Shown: positions 37,076-45,301 of the stretch, piece after piece
Numbering within the stretch: the first letter of the stretch is position 1
Layout: each line of letters begins with the position of its first letter
Assembly: GCF_038003085.1 (NCBI RefSeq)
Contig: NZ_JBBOOM010000001.1
Span: 992,001-1,056,000 of the forward strand
DNA length: 64,000 bases
Origin: Psychrobacillus sp. FSL K6-2836
GTDB taxonomy: Bacteria; Bacillota; Bacilli; Bacillales_A; Planococcaceae
Direction: 5' to 3'
The notes under the pieces: model-generated
Databases searched by the model: none
What the model saw: the letters and a program-made list of their open reading frames with translations, nothing else
Told to the model about the DNA's origin: nothing
Translations under genes and position numbers: made by a program

Positions 37076-37485
37076 AAAACCGGGATATAAAAGATGCCCA
37101 GTACTTTAAGGTCAAAACCTGTTTCTATCGTTTTCGAAGTGCTTTGGACAGACGTTTTGCTATATGATTACCGAGTGAATTTTTAGGGTTGCTGGTTGGT
37201 TGTGACGGATGTCACAACCAACCAGCAACCTTTTTTCGGTAATCTTATGGCGTTTGACTGTCCGTCGCCATTCTACAACTCTTAGAAACAGATTAGTGCA
37301 TTTTTTGGTAACTAGAGAAAAGATACTATCCTATTCATATAGCAAGCTCACGAAGATGCAATTTCGTGAGCTATTTCGCTACTTTATTTAGTAAATACTT
37401 ATTATTTATATATATATCCACTAGTATAAAAGAAAATCTACTCTGTTGATCCTTCTTTGGATAATTTATAGTATTTCTAATTCAA
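37076..37485 (+). repeat. ~410-bp structured element, copy 1
   Basis: It aligns over its whole length with 44547-44953. The centre is a perfect 20-bp stem (GGTTGCTGGTTGGTTGTGAC against its complement, loop GGAT) followed by TTTTTT. Outside it GGACAG and GATTACCGA pair with TCGGTAATC and CTGTCC. Outside that CTGTTTCTA pairs with TAGAAACAG. A separate hairpin, AGCTCACGAA with TTCGTGAGCT, lies in the right half. No transposase is inside. A short frame at 37209-37391 changes mostly by amino-acid-altering substitutions between copies, so it is not a gene. Confidence 0.88.
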
Positions 37486-37509
37486 AACCGTGGATAAAAA
37501 TTCCTATTC

Positions 37510-38023
37510 GCAAGTAAATAGTCATCAATAGCAAGTAAACGATAATCATGAGCAAGTTACTCAACTAGTAGAGCAAGTAACAGCCCGATGAGCGCAGTAA
37601 ATGACTTACTAGAGCAAGTAGATGGTTTCCTCGATCCATGTAGAGAATTTCTACACTTAGGCGCGCTGCACCACCCTAAATATGGATAAAAATGCCGTTT
37701 CGCAAGTAAATGGTCCTCAATAGCAAGTAAACGATATTCATGAGCAAGTTACTCAACTAGTAGAGCAAGTAACAGCCCGATGAGCGCAAGTAAATGGCGT
37801 AACAGAGCAAGTAAATGGCTTCCAGCCCAAAGCATCAGTTCGTGGAGAGAATTTCTACATTCATGTAGCACTGGCCGCATGCTATCTAAATGGATAAATT
37901 TCCCGTTCCGCAAGTAAATAGTCATCAAGAGCAAGTAAACGATAATCATGAGAAAGTTACTCAACTAGTAGAGCAAGTACCAGCCCGATGAGCGCAAGTA
38001 AATGGCCTAACAGATTAAGTAAA
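37510..38023. repeat. 21-bp periodic array c, core GCAAGTAAA, three blocks of six
   Basis: Cores start at 37510, 37531, 37552, 37573, 37594, 37614 (block 1), 37702, 37723, 37744, 37765, 37786, 37807 (block 2), and 37910, 37931, 37952, 37973, 37994, 38015 (block 3). All steps inside blocks are 21 except two of 20 and 21-minus-one around a single lost base in block 1. The blocks are near-copies and each is preceded by GGATAAA and followed by an AATTTCTACA segment (palindrome TGTAGA..TCTACA at 37639-37655). It lies between two convergent genes. Function unknown. Confidence 0.92.
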
Positions 38024-38150
38024 TGGTTGCCGGGACAAAGCATCAATCTATAGAGGGAATTTCTACACCGCCGTGCGTTCGTCGCAGCAAAAGCGACCTT
38101 CATCCTTTACGAACTCTCATTCTGTTTGATGGCGCATATCATTTTCCATA

Positions 38151-38188
38151 AAAAAGTCTCACACCAACTTTCTAGTGTGAGACTTTTT
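38151..38188 (-). terminator. Terminator after the polymerase gene
   Basis: AAAAAGTCTCACAC pairs with GTGTGAGACTTTTT around a CAACTTTCTA loop; U-tracts on both strands. Confidence 0.88.
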
Positions 38189-38189
38189 A

Positions 38190-39479
38190 TTATATATTTG
38201 TATTTACCTTAGAATTTTTAGCCTTACTCAGTGCTGCGGTTAATACAACAAATCCGATCATTAGCAGGAATATTAAATCCAGCAATCCGGTATGCATGGA
38301 AACTGTAAAAATAGTTAAAACAAAAGCGAATGCGACTGCTTGATAACTATCATATCCATTTTGTTTCACCTGATTATATAGCATAGAAATAATAACACCA
38401 TATAGAAGGAAACCAATTGCAACTAACAAGTATCCTCCATCTAAGAAGAGCTGTCCAATATAGGTTGGAGTCGTAGTTCTAGTTGGTCGAGTTATATATT
38501 TTCCTTCTTCAACACTCAATGAGTTAACGATTTCTGTGACCTTCATACGAGGTGAAATTTGCTCACCAGGTAGAATTGTAGAGAAGATTCCACCGTGAAT
38601 TTCGCCATTTAGATATTCTTCTTCTTTTGTATACTCAATAATTTTACTTAATACGATATGTCCCGTAACAGCTTCTCCGTTCAGTGAACGTATCCATTTC
38701 GGAACAAGGTTAACTTTTCTTTCAACCGTTATTAACTTTTCTGCCTCAGTCTCCGTTAGTTCAACATCTGGTTGCTCTCTTGAGTTAAAATCCTTAGATG
38801 TATCTTCAGACAGTACTCTAAAGAAACCGAATAGCGAGAAGAAGACCCCTATTACTAACAAAGTAGTTAAAAACCAAGTTAATTTGATACGTTTAACAGC
38901 ATAGTGGAAAATAATAAGACCTGTAAATAGCATCAATATTATTGGTGTTCTATATCCCATCATTAGGAACATTACCATTATTACACCATAGATAACAGCG
39001 TATAGAAGCAATTTGCCTTTAGTCATATTTTTTTCTTTAATAATTTTTAAAGATAAGATGAGAATAGCACCGAACCAAAGTAACTGACTTAAAAAGTTTA
39101 ACTTAGGATCCAGATTACGACGCACGGATTCATCCGAAATCCCAACATCTCCACCTGTCATCATTGTAAAATACGCAAGTCCGCCTATTATTACAAGTGC
39201 CCAAATCATCCAAATTACGTAACCTCGAAGAAACGAAAGTCCAAGTGTAGGGAATGTCCATTCTTTTTTATCTACAAAGTAAACTCCTATATAGTAACAG
39301 ATTAACGCTAAGATTACGGATGGCCAGATAGATGTATTTACATTAAATAACTCAAATCGATGAAAATCAAAAAGACTTATAAAGAAATACAAAACTAATA
39401 TAAATGGTAAAAAGAAATAAGGTGAAAATGTATCGATTTTATTTAAATTCTTAATTTGCTTTTTTATGTTATTTTTCAT
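38190..39479 (-). CDS. Wzy-like O-antigen/wall polymer polymerase
   Basis: A polytopic membrane protein of 429 residues with about ten helices and a large extracytoplasmic loop (about 225-320), the usual layout of oligosaccharide repeat-unit polymerases. The segment LMMGYRTPIILMLFTGLII resembles the conserved arginine region of O-antigen polymerases. The family is too divergent for certainty. It starts 16 bases after the second flippase gene. With a Wzx-like flippase and Wzy-like polymerase side by side, polymer units would be assembled outside the membrane. Confidence 0.78.
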   Translation of the reverse strand: MKNNIKKQIKNLNKIDTFSPYFFLPFILVLYFFISLFDFHRFELFNVNTSIWPSVILALICYYIGVYFVDKKEWTFPTLGLSFLRGYVIWMIWALVIIGGLAYFTMMTGGDVGISDESVRRNLDPKLNFLSQLLWFGAILILSLKIIKEKNMTKGKLLLYAVIYGVIMVMFLMMGYRTPIILMLFTGLIIFHYAVKRIKLTWFLTTLLVIGVFFSLFGFFRVLSEDTSKDFNSREQPDVELTETEAEKLITVERKVNLVPKWIRSLNGEAVTGHIVLSKIIEYTKEEEYLNGEIHGGIFSTILPGEQISPRMKVTEIVNSLSVEEGKYITRPTRTTTPTYIGQLFLDGGYLLVAIGFLLYGVIISMLYNQVKQNGYDSYQAVAFAFVLTIFTVSMHTGLLDLIFLLMIGFVVLTAALSKAKNSKVNTNI

Positions 39480-39495
39480 AATTTAGTAACCATCA

Positions 39496-41022
39496 TTAGA
39501 TAGATGATGAATTTCCTCCCTTAGATAAAATAGTTTTCACGAATTCGTTGTTGAATAACATGAGAACTAAAAAGTAAACTACTGCACCAGGTAAAGCAAT
39601 TGTTAGAATGTGTAATAGTGGCGGTAAATCAGCTATTTCGGTAAATTTATCTACCATGTTTATAGTCACAAACATTGTAGCTGTTGCTATCACTACTTGT
39701 AAAGTATTTTTCAACAAGAAGACTTTGTTCATACCACCGATTAATTTCCATAATGTTACAAACGTTATTGTCGAATATAGAACTGCAACGATTGAGGTAG
39801 AAAACGCTATACCCTCGGCACCGAAATAATTCGAAAATATCCAGTTCGATGCAATGTTAAGGAAAATTGAAATTATACCGATTCTCATCATATAATGACC
39901 TTTTTCCAATGTATAGAACCCTTTTGCAATGATCGCCTGGATCGAATAAAAGAACGTAGAGCCTATGTATAAAACTGCATAGGATGCTGTTACTTCAGTG
40001 GAAGCAGAAGTAAATGCACCACGTTCGTATACAACACTTACTAATTCTTGCATTAGAAAGACCATTCCAGTTAAAGCAGGTGTTAGGAAAACAAGTAAAT
40101 ATAGTATTCCTTTTTCTATACCATTACGGAATTTTAACATATTATTCTCTGACCTTGCACTGGCGATAATAGGAAATACAATTGTTGCTATTGTTACAGC
40201 AAAGATTGCTTGTGGAATATTAACTAGTCTAAATGCATAGTTTAGATTGGAGACTGTACCCTCTACACCTATTCTAGCTGCAAAAAAAGAATTTACCGTT
40301 AAGTTTATTTGACCGACTGCTATAGTTAAGCCAACAGGAAGGAAAATTCCATAAAAATCGAATACTTCTTTTTTATCCATTTTCTGTTTCCAGTTAACAA
40401 ATTTCTTCGGCGTACGATAAACAAATTTAATAAGTAAACTCAATATAGTTCCAACTAAATAACCAACTGGTACAGATAGTATTCCTATTAAATCGTGAAA
40501 TAGGAGTGTAAAGATAATTGTAACTAAAACTACACTTGTCTGAGAAAAGACTGAAAATGAAAATTTCTTTTGTGCATCAAAGTAACCTTCATAAACAGCA
40601 TTTACTCCAACCAATACAACTGAACCAAAATAAATGACACTTACCCAAATAGCAATTTCCATTCCGCCTTCAAATGCGGAAAAGCTCGGATAAAATATAT
40701 GTATAATCGGAGAGCTAAGTAACATTCCAATTATGGCTATTCCTAATGCTATCCAAAATGTTCCTTTAATAATATTGGTTAAATGAGAATCTCCTCTACC
40801 TATCCCTTCAAACTTATAATAACTTGGTAAAAAAGCATCCTTCATACCAGTTAATAAGAACAAAATGATTGCATTTGGAATCGTCATAGCGGCAAAATAT
40901 ACATCAGCTTCAAAGGAGTCGGCAAAATAAGCTGCAATAACAAGATCACGAATCATACTTGAGAATTTTAAAATAATTGTAGATAATAGTAAAAATATAG
41001 ATGCGAACTTTAATTTATTCAT
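39496..41022 (-). CDS. MurJ/MviN-family flippase (second copy)
   Basis: An integral membrane protein of 508 residues and about 14 helices, with the family start KFSSMIRDLVIAAYFADSFE and VVFLMQELVSVVYERGAFT in the second half. It is clearly diverged from the flippase at 28657-30186. The ATG at 41022 is preferred over a GTG four codons upstream; GGTGGG is at normal distance. It overlaps a small upstream frame by eight bases (ATGAATAA), so translation may be coupled. With the polymerase downstream it makes a two- or three-gene export and polymerisation unit. Confidence 0.9.
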   Translation of the reverse strand: MNKLKFASIFLLLSTIILKFSSMIRDLVIAAYFADSFEADVYFAAMTIPNAIILFLLTGMKDAFLPSYYKFEGIGRGDSHLTNIIKGTFWIALGIAIIGMLLSSPIIHIFYPSFSAFEGGMEIAIWVSVIYFGSVVLVGVNAVYEGYFDAQKKFSFSVFSQTSVVLVTIIFTLLFHDLIGILSVPVGYLVGTILSLLIKFVYRTPKKFVNWKQKMDKKEVFDFYGIFLPVGLTIAVGQINLTVNSFFAARIGVEGTVSNLNYAFRLVNIPQAIFAVTIATIVFPIIASARSENNMLKFRNGIEKGILYLLVFLTPALTGMVFLMQELVSVVYERGAFTSASTEVTASYAVLYIGSTFFYSIQAIIAKGFYTLEKGHYMMRIGIISIFLNIASNWIFSNYFGAEGIAFSTSIVAVLYSTITFVTLWKLIGGMNKVFLLKNTLQVVIATATMFVTINMVDKFTEIADLPPLLHILTIALPGAVVYFLVLMLFNNEFVKTILSKGGNSSSI

Positions 41023-41212
41023 AACTAATCCCACCCATATTGCGAGGAAGTATTAGAACGTCATAATTTATTTTCGAATGCAATTGTTGATAAATAAATG
41101 AGGCTACTTTATATACAAGTTTTACGCTTCTTCTAAGCATAATCTGCAAGAGTGAAATAATTCTCAATGATGTTATATTGTTGCAGAGCCTAAGGACAAA
41201 AACACTCTTCAT
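41015..41212 (-). CDS. Possible small gene or coupling leader before the flippase
   Basis: A 65-codon frame with a very good ribosome site (AAAGGAAG six bases before the ATG). Its stop overlaps the flippase start (ATGAATAA). The product is basic and partly hydrophobic and matches nothing I know. It could be a real small protein, a leader for translational coupling, or the 3' remnant of a lost gene. Confidence 0.45.
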   Translation of the reverse strand: MKSVFVLRLCNNITSLRIISLLQIMLRRSVKLVYKVASFIYQQLHSKINYDVLILPRNMGGISYE

Positions 41213-41359
41213 CTTGTTCTTCCTTTCATTTGGAACTTACTAGTCCCTAGATTGCATTTTTTTATTATATCATATTTACTTATGAAATACATTTTCGCAC
41301 AGAAAAGTTTATGTCCTTTTTCTACAAGACGTTATAACGACTAATTTTAACTTAACTAC

Positions 41360-41431
41360 AAAATAGAAACCCTTTAAGAAGTAGTATAATTTCCATGATT
41401 GTTCATGGTTTACACTCACTGCTTAAAGGGT
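41360..41431 (-). terminator. Terminator-like structure after the NlpC/P60-SLH gene
   Basis: ACCCTTTAAG pairs with CTTAAAGGGT across about 43 bases that contain a second hairpin (CCATGA..TCATGG). The minus-strand tail is TTTCTATTTT. Confidence 0.65.
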
Positions 41432-41446
41432 ATATATTTACTAATC

Positions 41447-42355
41447 TTATTTAAGTCTATCTATAAATGTGTCCATTTGTGTATATGTTACATTATCGTT
41501 TATCCCAAAAGTTCCATCAGGCTTTCCTATTGTGACTCCATTTTGAGCTAAAATTTGAACATATTCACTTGCCCAATGAGTAGTATTTACATCAGTAAAG
41601 TTATGAGTACCAGCTGCTGGCTGCAGATTAAATGCTTCAACTAAAACCTTTGCAACATGTGCTCTGGTAATAGGTTTCGAAGGGTTAAATTTACCTTCTT
41701 CATTACCGCTAAATATTCCAGCTGCTGTAACTGAATTTATCGCTTCATAATATTCCGAAGTTGTTTTAACATCTGAGTAATCTGCTTTGTTATCAGCTAA
41801 TGGAAGATTCAACTTACTAGCAACACTTTTTGCTACTTCCGCTCTACTAGCAAAAATACTCATATCAATACTTGCGGATTTTACTTCAACTTTTTCTGTC
41901 GTTTGTGATTGATCCAAAACTCTTTTTGCACCTATGTATTTGTCGCCCCAATAGTACGGGTCATTGATAGATGAAACACTAACTCCATTGGAGGTAGATG
42001 AATGAATGAACTGGTTTGATCCAATATATATTCCAGCATGAGAAACTCCCTTGCCTGAAGTATTAAAGAATACTAAATCTCCAACTTCTAAATTGCTTTT
42101 ACTTACGCTTGTACCATCTTTATATTGTTCTGAAGTCGTTCTTGGTAAAGCTATATTTACATCCTGAAATACTTGTTGGATAAATCCTGAACAGTCAAAG
42201 CCTCTAGATGTAGTGCCACCGTATGCATATGGTGTTCCTATATAATTATAAGCTTTCGTTTTAATTTCACTTGGCGATGCAGCATTCGCTGCTGAGACAT
42301 TCATCATTAGTAATGCTGAACTAAGTAGACATACTTTAATAACTTTCTTAAACAT
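41447..42355 (-). CDS. SLH-anchored NlpC/P60 endopeptidase
   Basis: A secreted wall hydrolase of 302 residues. A signal peptide (to ANA, about 25) leads directly to an NlpC/P60 domain (about 28-140) with the catalytic cysteine in FDCSGF and histidines in VSHAGIYIG and FIHSS. Two to three SLH units follow to the end (GNEEGKFNPSKPITRA, GKPDGTFGINDNVTY). The last unit lacks the usual arginine. A WalR-type box array and a promoter lie upstream, which fits essential wall-hydrolase control. It resembles the hydrolase at 4977-5732, with SLH in place of LysM. Confidence 0.93.
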   Translation of the reverse strand: MFKKVIKVCLLSSALLMMNVSAANAASPSEIKTKAYNYIGTPYAYGGTTSRGFDCSGFIQQVFQDVNIALPRTTSEQYKDGTSVSKSNLEVGDLVFFNTSGKGVSHAGIYIGSNQFIHSSTSNGVSVSSINDPYYWGDKYIGAKRVLDQSQTTEKVEVKSASIDMSIFASRAEVAKSVASKLNLPLADNKADYSDVKTTSEYYEAINSVTAAGIFSGNEEGKFNPSKPITRAHVAKVLVEAFNLQPAAGTHNFTDVNTTHWASEYVQILAQNGVTIGKPDGTFGINDNVTYTQMDTFIDRLK

Positions 42356-42420
42356 TATGTTGTAAAACCTCTCTCTATAGCAAAATCTGTAGTAAGCATA
42401 ACATCATTTATCGGTGTTAA

Positions 42421-42450
42421 ACATTACAGTTTCGTCTCATATAAATAACA
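42421..42450 (-). promoter_or_regulatory. Predicted promoter of the NlpC/P60-SLH gene
   Basis: Minus strand: TTGTTA, 17 bases, TGTAAT, a plausible sigma-A promoter about 70 bases before the start codon. The WalR-type repeats overlap and extend upstream of its -35. Confidence 0.5.
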
Positions 42451-42472
42451 AAAATATAACAAAAAGATTACA
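42445..42472 (-). promoter_or_regulatory. WalR-type binding repeats upstream of the NlpC/P60-SLH gene
   Basis: On the minus strand TGTAAT, TGTTAT and TGTTAT follow each other with exactly five bases between (42467-42472, 42456-42461, 42445-42450). This gives two overlapping matches to the WalR (YycF) box TGTWAH-N5-TGTWAH. WalRK controls wall hydrolases in Bacillota. The AT-richness of the stretch makes a chance match possible. Confidence 0.6.
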
Positions 42473-42473
42473 A

Positions 42474-42518
42474 ACAAAAAAAGACAGCACATAGTCATTA
42501 TTTGACTAGGCACTGCCT
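42474..42518 (-). terminator. Terminator after the amidase gene
   Basis: A 16-base arm (42482-42497) pairs imperfectly, with G-U pairs, with 42503-42518. The minus-strand tail is TTTTTTT. Confidence 0.8.
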
Positions 42519-42525
42519 CTGAATA

Positions 42526-44403
42526 TTATTGAATTGAATAGTAATCTCTTATTCCATTAAATATGGATTGAGCATAAATCTCTATATATTTATCATTCAC
42601 AAGTTTGTTTAAATCTTGCTGATTAGTAATAAAACCTAGTTCTACCAAAACAGATGGAATCTCCATTTGTTTAATGACGTAAAATTCTCCTTCTTTTGTC
42701 CCACGATTATTCATACTTGCATTTTTTATAATTTCTTGTTGAATTTTCGTGGCAAGAACTTTACTTTCTGCGCCATTATCATTCGCTGATAAATTATAGA
42801 ATGTTTCTGTTCCGGTAACACTTTTATTCGCTGCAGCATTTACATGTATACTAACAAAAAGTTCTGTGTTTGTAGACTTGGATAATGCCACTCGGTCTTG
42901 AAGCGATGGATATGTATCGCCAGTTCTTGACATAATAACCGTTGCTCCAGCACTTTTAAGCTTTTGTTCCACAAGTTTCGCCACTTTAATGACGATACTC
43001 TTTTCTGTAACACCTTGACTAGAGGCACCTGGATCTTTTCCACCATGACCAGCGTCCATTAATATAATCCTATTTTTTAGTACACTTCCGGTTTGATTCA
43101 ACAGTTTCAAATAAGTTTTACTTACGTAACCTTGTCCACCACTGTATTTAACTTTAGCCCAAGAGCCATTAAGACTTTCTACTGTTACTATTTTACCTTT
43201 TGTTAAGCTACCTACACTCGCATAAGTTGCTCCTGGACCACTACGAACATTTAGTGAGGTTGCTGTTACTTTACCAATAACGTCTCCTAAATTATCTGAT
43301 CCAGTGTCTTCAGGTATTGTAGCATCCTTTGTATAGCTTGCACTGATGTAACCTGGGATATTATCCACTTTTACTAAATACCAGCCATCATATAATCCGT
43401 ACGTTTGTAATTCTGTATTTTTACTTACAGTACTAATAATAGCCCCGCTTGTTGTTGGTTTACTTCTAATATTTAAATCAGGAGAGGTTGTTAATACTTT
43501 TCCAGTGGAAGCACCAATTTCCTTGCCATTAATATCTAAGAAACTTGTATAAGCACTGCTAATGTATTGTAATTCACCTTTATAATCTATCTTTAACCAA
43601 TCACCTGTGACTTCATAAACAAATACCTTTTCTTTATCGACTAATTTACCGACAACTGTTCCAGAATTATTTGGCTCTGTTCGAACATTTAGCGTATCAT
43701 TACTAACTTGAATAATGACTTGTCCAATCGATTTACTTGGATCAGGTAGTGTTGCTCCATCAACTTCTTTATATACTTTAAATTCGTCTTCCATTCCACG
43801 AGCTACAAAAAGACTAAATTGTCTACGAGTCACACCACTATTTGGCATATATTTATTATTGGAGCCCTGTGTAATACCATTATAATAAATAGCCTTTACA
43901 TACTTAGCTAGTTCATCGTTATTATTTATATCGGAAAAGACAATAGGCTTGTTTGCATTTTCAGTTAAACTCAGATTAAACGTCTTAACTAGAGCAATAC
44001 TCATATCGTCTCTAGTAAATGGTTTGAAAGGACTAAAGTTTCCGTTTCCTGTACCTTTCATGTACCCAAGTTTTACAGCTTGTTCAATATACTCAGATTC
44101 TTTTAATTTTACGTCTTTAAAACTCGATTTACTAACCTTTAACGGTCCATGTCCACCTGCAAGAACTAGCATCTTAGCTGCTTGATAGCGAGTTAATACA
44201 TCAGTAGGTTTGAATTTCTGAACTCCACCACTTTCATAGCCTTTTATAATTCCTTTATTATATATATATTCAATTTCCTGATAACCTTCATCCGAATTCG
44301 ATACATCTGAAAAGGTATTGGCAGCATTCGCTTGGATTGATAGCGAAAAAGCTAAAACTAGCATAAGACTGATAGTAACAATTTGTTTAATTTTACCTAA
44401 CAC
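42526..44403 (-). CDS. SLH-anchored N-acetylmuramoyl-L-alanine amidase
   Basis: A secreted autolysin of 625 residues that cuts the bond between glycan and stem peptide. It has a signal peptide (to ANA, about 27), three N-terminal SLH repeats (about 30-210), three bacterial SH3 modules (about 230-430) and a C-terminal Amidase_3 domain (about 445-620). Zinc ligands are seen in MDAGHGGKD, GVTEKS and SIHVNA, and the catalytic glutamate in VELGFI. The GTG at 44403 is chosen because GAGGAG is seven bases before it and it gives a clean signal peptide; 25 upstream codons are dropped. Confidence 0.94.
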   Translation of the reverse strand: MLGKIKQIVTISLMLVLAFSLSIQANAANTFSDVSNSDEGYQEIEYIYNKGIIKGYESGGVQKFKPTDVLTRYQAAKMLVLAGGHGPLKVSKSSFKDVKLKESEYIEQAVKLGYMKGTGNGNFSPFKPFTRDDMSIALVKTFNLSLTENANKPIVFSDINNNDELAKYVKAIYYNGITQGSNNKYMPNSGVTRRQFSLFVARGMEDEFKVYKEVDGATLPDPSKSIGQVIIQVSNDTLNVRTEPNNSGTVVGKLVDKEKVFVYEVTGDWLKIDYKGELQYISSAYTSFLDINGKEIGASTGKVLTTSPDLNIRSKPTTSGAIISTVSKNTELQTYGLYDGWYLVKVDNIPGYISASYTKDATIPEDTGSDNLGDVIGKVTATSLNVRSGPGATYASVGSLTKGKIVTVESLNGSWAKVKYSGGQGYVSKTYLKLLNQTGSVLKNRIILMDAGHGGKDPGASSQGVTEKSIVIKVAKLVEQKLKSAGATVIMSRTGDTYPSLQDRVALSKSTNTELFVSIHVNAAANKSVTGTETFYNLSANDNGAESKVLATKIQQEIIKNASMNNRGTKEGEFYVIKQMEIPSVLVELGFITNQQDLNKLVNDKYIEIYAQSIFNGIRDYYSIQ

Positions 44404-44546
44404 TTTTGAGCTCCTCTCCTTATCCTTATACGATAATATCAAAAAACTACTTCCATTAATATCCTCATTTTTACTCAATTTTTAAATTTTCCTACAAATT
44501 AATCGCTTTATTGATAAAATAGGGAGAATTCACTTACTTTTCTATA

Positions 44547-44953
44547 AGAAAAACCAGGTACAGCCGCCCGGTCCTTTAAGTTCAAAACCTGTTTCTATCG
44601 TTTCTGAAGGGGCTATGAACAGACTTGGTGCTGTACTATAACCATTTTTTTGGGGGAGATGCTGGTCGTGACTGACGTCACGACCAGCATCTCTTTTCTT
44701 GGTAATCTTATGGAATTTGGCTGTCCGTCGCCCCTCTACAACTCTTAGAAACAGGTTAGTGCATTTTTTGGTAACTAGAGAAAAGATACTATCCTATTCA
44801 TTTAGGAAGCTCTCGAAGATGCAATTTCGTTCGCTATTTCGCTTCTTTATGGGTCAAACACTTACTACCTCTTTTTATTTCCACTAGAATAAAAGAAAAT
44901 CTACTTTCTCCATCTATTATTGGATAATAGCATTTCTAATTCAACTGCGATTA
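44547..44953 (+). repeat. ~410-bp structured element, copy 2
   Basis: The partner of 37076-37485; the right half is nearly identical (for example TAGTGCATTTTTTGGTAAC). The central stem here is GAGATGCTGGTCGTGAC with its perfect complement and loop TGAC, different in sequence from copy 1 but equally well paired. The AGCTCACGAA hairpin of copy 1 has decayed to AGCTCTCGAA/TTCGTTCGCT. It lies upstream of the amidase gene. Confidence 0.88.
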
Positions 44954-45041
44954 CAGATTATTTATTCACTATCTAAAATTTAACTAATCTTATCGTCTTA
45001 GCTATAGGTTTTACTATAACCTATATCCTTAGTACTACACA

Positions 45042-45192
45042 GTATATTGATTGTAGTGGAAGGTGGCGACTCCGGCAGGATGAGTGAGACAGATGAAACA
45101 TCACAGGCGAACGCGCAAGCGTCGGTGATGGTTCATCGCTCACCCTGCGGAACGCGTCCATCTGAAACGGAAATCAGCAGTATTTCCCCTTC
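45042..45192. repeat. Long palindromic intergenic element
   Basis: It begins GTAGTGGAAGGTGGCGACTC and ends CATCTGAAACGGAAATCAGC, with nested stems: GAGTGAG with CTCAC, ATGAA with TTCAT, and the tip ACGC-GCAA-GCGT. It resembles, from memory, the common Bacillales repeats of the form 'GGAAGG..GACTCC ... GGAAAGCG..GAAACGGAAATCA'. A single copy is seen in this window. Confidence 0.6.
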
Positions 45193-45253
45193 ATTAAAGT
45201 CCCAAGAATCCAGTGTTCACGGGGACATTTTAATATACTTTCTAATCTTCTTT

Positions 45254-45296
45254 TGAAAAAAGCTGAATCAATGTCCAATTTGACTTGATTCAGCTT
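45254..45296 (-). terminator. Terminator after the CAP-SLH gene
   Basis: AAGCTGAATCA pairs with TGATTCAGCTT (45260-45270, 45286-45296). The minus-strand tail is TTTTTC. Confidence 0.88.
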
Positions 45297-45301
45297 ACAA
45301 A

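Noticed and set aside
37209-37391. A 60-codon frame similar to one at 44699-44887
   Set aside because: It lies in the structured element. Differences between the copies mostly change amino acids and the start regions differ, so conservation is at the DNA/RNA level.
37076-37485. Insertion sequence
   Set aside because: No transposase frame, no clear terminal inverted repeats or target duplications; reported as a structured element of unknown nature instead.
37749-37964. Leucine-rich 71-codon frame on the minus strand
   Set aside because: It is created by array c; the phased TTTACTTGC cores read as leucine repeats. No ribosome site.
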